A stretch of DNA of 9,762 bases from Peptococcaceae bacterium. GTDB lineage: Bacteria > Bacillota > Desulfitobacteriia > Desulfitobacteriales > Syntrophobotulaceae. The translations under genes were made by a program, and so were the position numbers. Below, in pieces: positions 6,908 through 9,762 of this stretch. Position 1 is the stretch's first letter; every line of letters begins with the position of its first letter. A model generated the notes under the pieces. That model was not told where the DNA came from. It was given only the letters and a program-made list of their open reading frames with translations, and ran no database searches. The stretch is from assembly GCA_012523535.1 (NCBI GenBank), contig JAAYII010000003.1, positions 1 through 9,762 on the forward strand. Direction: 5' to 3'.

Positions 6908-7291
6908 TCAACCACTTTTTTTATTCTTCGCTTTGGTTATAAATTTATCCTTGCTTACCACAACCCTTTCGTGCTCGCCTTCCCCGATCTTTTCTTTTTC
7001 ATCAAAAGCTACAACTTTAAAAATTATTTTACGACCTTCCGTTTTTATTACCTCAGCTTCCGCCCAGCCCTCCATCCCCACCGGGGTGGGAGCGAGGTGT
7101 TTTAAATTTAGATAAGTGCCCACACTGGTTTGATCTTCGGGCAAATTTAAAGCACGAACGGCCGCATTTTCCATTAAAGCGGCAAGCATAGGGGTCGCCA
7201 AAACCTCCAATTCCCCGCTTCCGACGAATTTGGCCGTTTTTTCCTCGGTAACTATTGACTCCGATTTTCCTTTTAGTCCTTGATTATTCAT
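6908..7291 (-). CDS. FlK-like hot-dog fold thioesterase
   Basis: This 127-residue protein matches the thioesterase family named after the fluoroacetyl-CoA thioesterase FlK of Streptomyces cattleya. The order is VGSGELEVLATP, then ALMENAA, then TSVGTYLNLKHLAPTPVGM, and finally GEGEHERVVV near the C terminus. The FlK triad Thr42-Glu50-His76 corresponds here to T33, E41 and H65; the Thr-Glu spacing is identical and the Glu-His spacing is two residues shorter. It probably hydrolyses a short acyl-CoA in the cytoplasm. Fluoroacetate resistance should not be assumed, because most family members in Firmicutes have no such link. The ATG at 7291 has an AAAGGAAA site upstream. It is the first gene of a minus-strand operon with the YigZ protein and the HAD phosphatase, and lies downstream of the terminator at 7371-7399. 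Confidence 0.85.
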   Translation of the reverse strand: MNNQGLKGKSESIVTEEKTAKFVGSGELEVLATPMLAALMENAAVRALNLPEDQTSVGTYLNLKHLAPTPVGMEGWAEAEVIKTEGRKIIFKVVAFDEKEKIGEGEHERVVVSKDKFITKAKNKKSG

Positions 7292-7370
7292 TAAACCATT
7301 TCCTTTTGAAATTATTGTGATTCTTTGTTATAACTATTTTATTTACAATTATAACTTGGTTTAACATATA

Positions 7371-7399
7371 AAAAAAGTGCTGGCTGAGCAGCACTTTTT
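7371..7399 (-). terminator. Rho-independent terminator after the CBS-domain gene
   Basis: GTGCTG (7377-7382) and CAGCAC (7389-7394) form a perfect six-pair GC-rich stem with a six-base loop, extended by A-T pairs and flanked by an A-run (7371-7376) and a T-run (7395-7399). It would act on either strand. Its place 30-60 bases past the stop of the minus-strand CBS gene shows which transcript it ends, and it separates that gene from the thioesterase operon. Confidence 0.85.
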
Positions 7400-7430
7400 A
7401 TTGGTCTTTGAAACCAGGACAAAACAAATA

Positions 7431-7853
7431 CTAATGGCTTATCCCTCTTGCAATACCGCTTAAAGCTTCACCCGCTTCGTCAATATGGATTTTTTCAATA
7501 GCCAAATCGCCTAAAGAGATAATACCGACTAAATTACCCTTGCGCAATACCGGAAGCCTTTTAATCTGGTATTCGGCCATAAGATCAGCAGCCCTGTCAA
7601 TATCACTGTTTTCCTCAATACATATTGGATCTTCAGACATGATTTCTTCGGCAGTCACGGTATGATAATCTTTATTGTCAGCCAAAACTCTTAACACAAT
7701 GTCCCGATCCGTAATAATGCCCTCTACCTTGCCCATACTGACAACAGGAACCGCGCCTATGCTGTTTTGTTTCATTAATTTTGCTATCTCTGCAACTCTA
7801 GAGGTTCGATCAACATATATCACATCAGTAGACATTATATCTTTTACTCTCAT
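7431..7853 (-). CDS. Stand-alone two-CBS-domain protein
   Basis: The 140-residue product is little more than a CBS pair (Bateman module), which in other proteins binds adenine nucleotides or S-adenosylmethionine. CBS1 covers about 1-57, beginning VKDIMSTDV and ending GAVPVV then GKVEGIITDRDI. CBS2 covers about 67-124, beginning EEIMSEDPICI and ending IKRLPVLRKGNLVGIISLGDL. A short C-terminal tail (125-140) follows. No catalytic or DNA-binding domain is attached, so it should act by binding a ligand or a partner. The ATG at 7853 is chosen because a perfect GGAGGT lies seven bases upstream; an in-frame ATG at 7868 has no ribosome site. It lies between menG (77 upstream non-coding bases after the menG stop are AT-rich) and a terminator. 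Whether it is read through from menG or has its own promoter is unclear, as no convincing -35/-10 pair is seen. Confidence 0.92.
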   Translation of the reverse strand: MRVKDIMSTDVIYVDRTSRVAEIAKLMKQNSIGAVPVVSMGKVEGIITDRDIVLRVLADNKDYHTVTAEEIMSEDPICIEENSDIDRAADLMAEYQIKRLPVLRKGNLVGIISLGDLAIEKIHIDEAGEALSGIARGISH

Positions 7854-7860
7854 CTGAATT

Positions 7861-7866
7861 ACCTCC
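7861..7866 (-). promoter_or_regulatory. Consensus ribosome binding site deciding the CBS gene start
   Basis: The minus strand reads GGAGGT seven bases before the ATG at 7853. The upstream in-frame ATG at 7868 overlaps this site, which rules it out as the main start. Confidence 0.8.
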
Positions 7867-7942
7867 ATTATAGTTAAGTTACAGAAATAGTTTTACACTT
7901 AGAAAAAATATTATGTAGTTATGCTGTTTACAAAATTTTATA

Positions 7943-8665
7943 TTAAATTCTAGGTTTTTGCCCATAAACAATGGCCACGGCGCCAAAGGCCAGATTTAAA
8001 TTATTACAATTCACCAAACCGCAAGATTCAAATAATTTTACCAATTCCGTCTGGGAATAAAATTTGCTGGCTGATTCATATAAGTAGCGGTATTGATCCC
8101 GTCCTGAGGCAAAAATCTCCCCCATTAAGGGAACAAGCTTCTCAAAATACAGCCAGTAAAGCTGTTTAAACAAGGGAAGCGTTGTCTTACCCATATCAAT
8201 AGATACGACCATTGCTCCGGGTTTTACAATTCTGTACATTTCCTGAATACCTTTGACCGGGTCAGGTAAATTCCTTAAACCCCAACCTATTGTTGCGCCG
8301 TCAAAAGAATTGTCTGCAAAAGGCAAATTCAAAGCATCTCCCAATAAAAACGTTATCCTATCATTATAAAAATTATTTTGGCAATTCCTTACTGCCTGGT
8401 CTAACATTTTCTCCGAAAAATCCAGGCCAACAACTTTTCCGTCGGGAGATACTGCCTTAGCCAGTTCTCTCGTCAGCATTCCGGTACCGCAACAAATGTC
8501 CAGCACCGACATACCCGGCTTTACTCCACAAATGTCTACAACCTTCTTGCGCCAGCGCCTGTCCAAGCCAAAGCTCATTACGGTATTCATAAAGTCATAT
8601 CTTTCGGCTATGGAATTGAATGTATCTTTAACATATTGTGCTTTGTTTTTTCCCAAATAATCCAT
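7943..8665 (-). CDS. menG: Demethylmenaquinone methyltransferase (UbiE/MenG)
   Basis: This class I SAM-dependent enzyme C-methylates demethylmenaquinone in the last step of menaquinone synthesis, at the membrane surface. The 240-residue length is normal for MenG/UbiE. The N-terminal signature FNSIAERYDFMN (16-27) precedes SAM motif I VLDICCGTG (54-62); GLDFSEKML (80-88) supplies the acidic residue D82 for the SAM ribose. The family signature GWGLRNLPD (127-135) follows, and FYSQ (202-205) lies near the C terminus. Motif I has CC where VACGTG is usual, a minor change. Demethylmenaquinone is favoured over ubiquinone as substrate because the organism looks Gram-positive; this is inference. The ATG at 8665 has GAGGA about ten bases upstream. 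It is divergent from comFB, and no other men gene is in the window. Confidence 0.93.
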   Translation of the reverse strand: MDYLGKNKAQYVKDTFNSIAERYDFMNTVMSFGLDRRWRKKVVDICGVKPGMSVLDICCGTGMLTRELAKAVSPDGKVVGLDFSEKMLDQAVRNCQNNFYNDRITFLLGDALNLPFADNSFDGATIGWGLRNLPDPVKGIQEMYRIVKPGAMVVSIDMGKTTLPLFKQLYWLYFEKLVPLMGEIFASGRDQYRYLYESASKFYSQTELVKLFESCGLVNCNNLNLAFGAVAIVYGQKPRI

Positions 8666-8772
8666 GGCTATTTTTCCTCACTTGAGCTATCATCCTTCTC
8701 CAAACCTTTCCCCAATGAAAACACCTATACAAACAAAAACCAAAGGTTATTCTTTCCTCCTTAAATCAATTA

Positions 8773-8781
8773 TGGTAAAAT
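8773..8781 (+). promoter_or_regulatory. Possible extended -10 element for the ComFB gene
   Basis: TGGTAAAAT (8773-8781) is an extended -10 with no good -35 box 17 bases upstream. The predicted transcript would start near 8788 and have a leader under 20 bases, just including the ribosome site. Confidence 0.35.
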
Positions 8782-8790
8782 TAGTTACCA

Positions 8791-8796
8791 GGGGGG
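8791..8796 (+). promoter_or_regulatory. G-rich ribosome binding site deciding the ComFB start
   Basis: A GGGGGG run with adjacent A bases lies eight bases before the ATG at 8805. No comparable site precedes the earlier in-frame starts, including the ATG at 8664, whose frame also runs against the menG start. Confidence 0.7.
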
Positions 8797-8804
8797 ATAA
8801 GTTT

Positions 8805-9080
8805 ATGTATGAACTTAAAAATTTCAGCGAAGTAATGGTAAAAAAAGCATTGGAAGAATATTTGGCCTCCAATAAAATCCCGTGCCAATGCGAAAGGTGC
8901 ATAGCGGATATTACGGCTTTCGCTTTAAATCGTCTTCCTCCCCGCTATTATGTTTCGGAAAAAGGCGAAATTCTCACCAATTATGAAGCTCAATTGTTTC
9001 CTGACAGAGCAAGAGTAATGACCGAAGTCATTTTAGCCACCCAGATTGTGGCTGCAGCCCCTTCTCATGACCGGAACTGA
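8805..9080 (+). CDS. ComFB-family protein (late-competence ComFB domain)
   Basis: The 91-residue product is a single ComFB domain. It shows the family's order: an N-terminal helix with MVKKALEEYL (11-20), a Cys cluster C27-x-C29-x2-C32, then DITAFALNRLPPRYYVS (35-51) and a Gly. ComFB lies between comFA and comFC in Bacillus subtilis, where its loss has little effect on competence; ComFB-type proteins in cyanobacteria have been reported as cyclic-di-GMP receptors. The Cys cluster suggests a zinc site. The frame is open further upstream to 8664, but the translation there is low-complexity and non-homologous, so 8805 is the start. No comFA or comFC neighbours it. It is divergent from menG and has its own terminator, so it is a single-gene unit. 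The assignment rests on the DITAFALNRLPPRY block and is fairly sure; a c-di-GMP role here is only inference. Confidence 0.85.
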   Translation: MYELKNFSEVMVKKALEEYLASNKIPCQCERCIADITAFALNRLPPRYYVSEKGEILTNYEAQLFPDRARVMTEVILATQIVAAAPSHDRN

Positions 9081-9085
9081 GTTCC
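9073..9085 (+). repeat. Perfect short palindrome centred on the ComFB stop codon
   Basis: GGAAC and GTTCC flank the TGA stop codon exactly, giving a five-pair stem with the three stop bases as loop. It may be chance, or a small structure at the mRNA 3' end upstream of the terminator. Confidence 0.4.
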
Positions 9086-9116
9086 TGTTCACTTCTCAAG
9101 ATAAAAAGATTATGTT

Positions 9117-9146
9117 AAGAGATGTTCTTTATGAGAACATCTTTTT
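9117..9146 (+). terminator. Rho-independent terminator after the ComFB gene
   Basis: AGATGTTCT (9120-9128) pairs perfectly with AGAACATCT (9134-9142) around a five-base loop, and a T-rich run follows. The flanking A and T bases extend the stem. It separates the comFB transcript from the helicase promoter. Confidence 0.85.
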
Positions 9147-9160
9147 ATTTTAGCGGAAAT

Positions 9161-9189
9161 TTGATTATAAATAAATACTTTGATAAAAT
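9161..9189 (+). promoter_or_regulatory. Sigma-A promoter for the helicase gene
   Basis: TTGATT (9161-9166) and TAAAAT (9184-9189) are separated by 17 bases, with a TG at 9181-9182 forming an extended -10. The predicted start is near 9196, about 30 bases before the ATG at 9225. Confidence 0.65.
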
Positions 9190-9224
9190 TATTGAGACTT
9201 CCGGCTTGAAAAGAGTGACTACAA

Positions 9225-9762
9225 ATGATTACCGAATACCGAGGACTTAAACTGGATCAATTTCAAATTGAAGCCATTGAAGCTATAAACAACGGCTTAT
9301 CCGTTATAGTTTCTGCCCCCACCGGCACAGGTAAAACCTTGGTTGCCGACTATTTGGTTGAAAAAACAATCATAGAAGGCCGAAGAATTATTTATACTGC
9401 TCCTATTAAAGCCTTAAGCAATCAAAAGTTCAAAGACTTTGTCAAACTTTTTGGTCATGATAATGTCGGGATTATGACGGGTGATGTAGTTGTTAATCCT
9501 ACTGCACCATTGCTGAACATGACTACAGAAATCTTTCGTAACCAAGTTATTACCAACGACGAGCATTTAAATACCATATCCTATGTTATATTCGAAGAAA
9601 TCCATTGGCTAAATGACGAGGACCGGGGAACTGTCTGGGAGGAATCAATAATACTCGCTCCTCCCCATATCAAAATTTTAGGCTTAAGTGCGACAATTGC
9701 CAATGCCAGGGAATTGACCGATTGGATAGGCACAATACGTCAGGAATCCATAACATTAGTTG
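9225..9762 (+). CDS. Ski2-like DExH-box helicase, N-terminal 179 residues (3' end outside window)
   Basis: This is the first RecA-like domain of a superfamily 2 helicase of the Ski2 type, an ATP-driven RNA or DNA unwinding enzyme. The visible motifs run in order. A Q-like block LDQFQIEAI (10-18) comes first, then Walker A APTGTGKT (31-38) and motif Ia APIKALSNQK (59-68). Motif Ib covers MTGDV and MTTEIFRN (99-106). Motif II is FEEIHWLND (123-131) followed by RGTVWEE, and motif III is SAT (155-157). The RG-x-WEE block after motif II is typical of Ski2-like proteins. The first acidic residue of motif II is Glu124 instead of Asp. I chose the ATG at 9225, preceded by AGAGTG; the reading frame is open to the window edge, so the second RecA domain and any C-terminal domains are outside. 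It is separated from comFB by a terminator and has its own promoter. Confidence 0.9.
   Translation, partial: MITEYRGLKLDQFQIEAIEAINNGLSVIVSAPTGTGKTLVADYLVEKTIIEGRRIIYTAPIKALSNQKFKDFVKLFGHDNVGIMTGDVVVNPTAPLLNMTTEIFRNQVITNDEHLNTISYVIFEEIHWLNDEDRGTVWEESIILAPPHIKILGLSATIANARELTDWIGTIRQESITLV

Noticed and set aside
6908..7291. Thioesterase as a fluoroacetate resistance gene.
   Set aside because: The triad matches FlK, but this family is broad and the window shows no fluorometabolite genes; only general acyl-CoA hydrolysis is supported.
7866..7871. Perfect TATAAT on the minus strand just before the CBS gene.
   Set aside because: Transcription from it would begin inside or after the GGAGGT ribosome site, leaving no usable leader, and there is no -35 box at the right distance.
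8755..8762. AAGGAGG sequence on the minus strand between comFB and menG, suggesting a leader peptide.
   Set aside because: The only following start is a TTG 12 bases away giving about 17 codons; spacing and length are poor, so I do not call it.
8664..8804. In-frame upstream extension of the ComFB gene to an ATG at 8664.
   Set aside because: The added 47 residues are low-complexity, unlike ComFB, overlap the menG start and lack a ribosome site; the GGGGGG site before 8805 fixes the start.
1..9762. Mobile element, phage, CRISPR, defence system or biosynthetic cluster.
   Set aside because: No transposase, integrase, repeat array, tRNA or cluster enzymes were found; the genes are mostly single housekeeping or poorly characterised conserved genes.

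Overview
The window is an ordinary, gene-dense chromosomal stretch of a bacterium. It holds twelve protein genes, two of them cut by the window edges, and I see no RNA genes, insertion sequences, phage genes or CRISPR repeats. AT-rich intergenic regions, purine-rich Shine-Dalgarno sites, sigma-A type promoters (often with an extended -10) and U-tract terminators suggest a low-to-moderate GC Firmicute. The gene set fits an anaerobic Clostridia lineage of the Peptococcaceae/Desulfotomaculum kind: a menaquinone methyltransferase, a COG2509-type flavoprotein, a ThrRS-like/uridine-kinase fusion, a PRC-barrel protein and a lone ComFB protein. This placement is inferred from gene content, not from a database match.

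Layout. Positions 1-876 (minus): 5' part of thrC (threonine synthase), reading out of the window. Positions 1105-3133 (plus): an overlapping pair, a nucleoside kinase fused to a ThrRS-like domain and endonuclease III (nth). Positions 3101-3904 (minus): a two-barrel PRC protein whose 3' end overlaps the 3' end of nth. Positions 4114-5502 (plus): a single-gene FAD oxidoreductase with its own strong promoter. Positions 5506-7291 (minus): a probable operon of an FlK-like acyl-CoA thioesterase, a YigZ/IMPACT protein and a Cof-like HAD phosphatase. Positions 7431-7853 (minus): a two-CBS-domain protein followed by a clear terminator. Positions 7943-8665 (minus): menG/ubiE. Positions 8805-9080 (plus): a stand-alone ComFB-family protein with its own terminator. 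Positions 9225 to the end (plus): the N-terminal half of the motor of a Ski2-like DExH helicase, with its own promoter.

The genes do not form one pathway. They cover amino-acid synthesis (thrC), nucleotide salvage (kinase), base-excision repair (nth), quinone synthesis (menG), probable housekeeping hydrolysis (thioesterase, HAD) and ligand or signal sensing (CBS, ComFB, perhaps PRC). I found no convincing undescribed multi-gene system. The points worth a second look are at residue or small-locus level: a helicase whose DExH box reads EEIH, a HAD phosphatase with Asn in motif IV, a kinase lacking the usual TGS domain and the first His of its ThrRS-like motif, an IMPACT protein with a changed His-Cys patch, a ComFB protein away from any competence locus, a PRC protein with an extra C-terminal module, and two tightly packed convergent gene ends.
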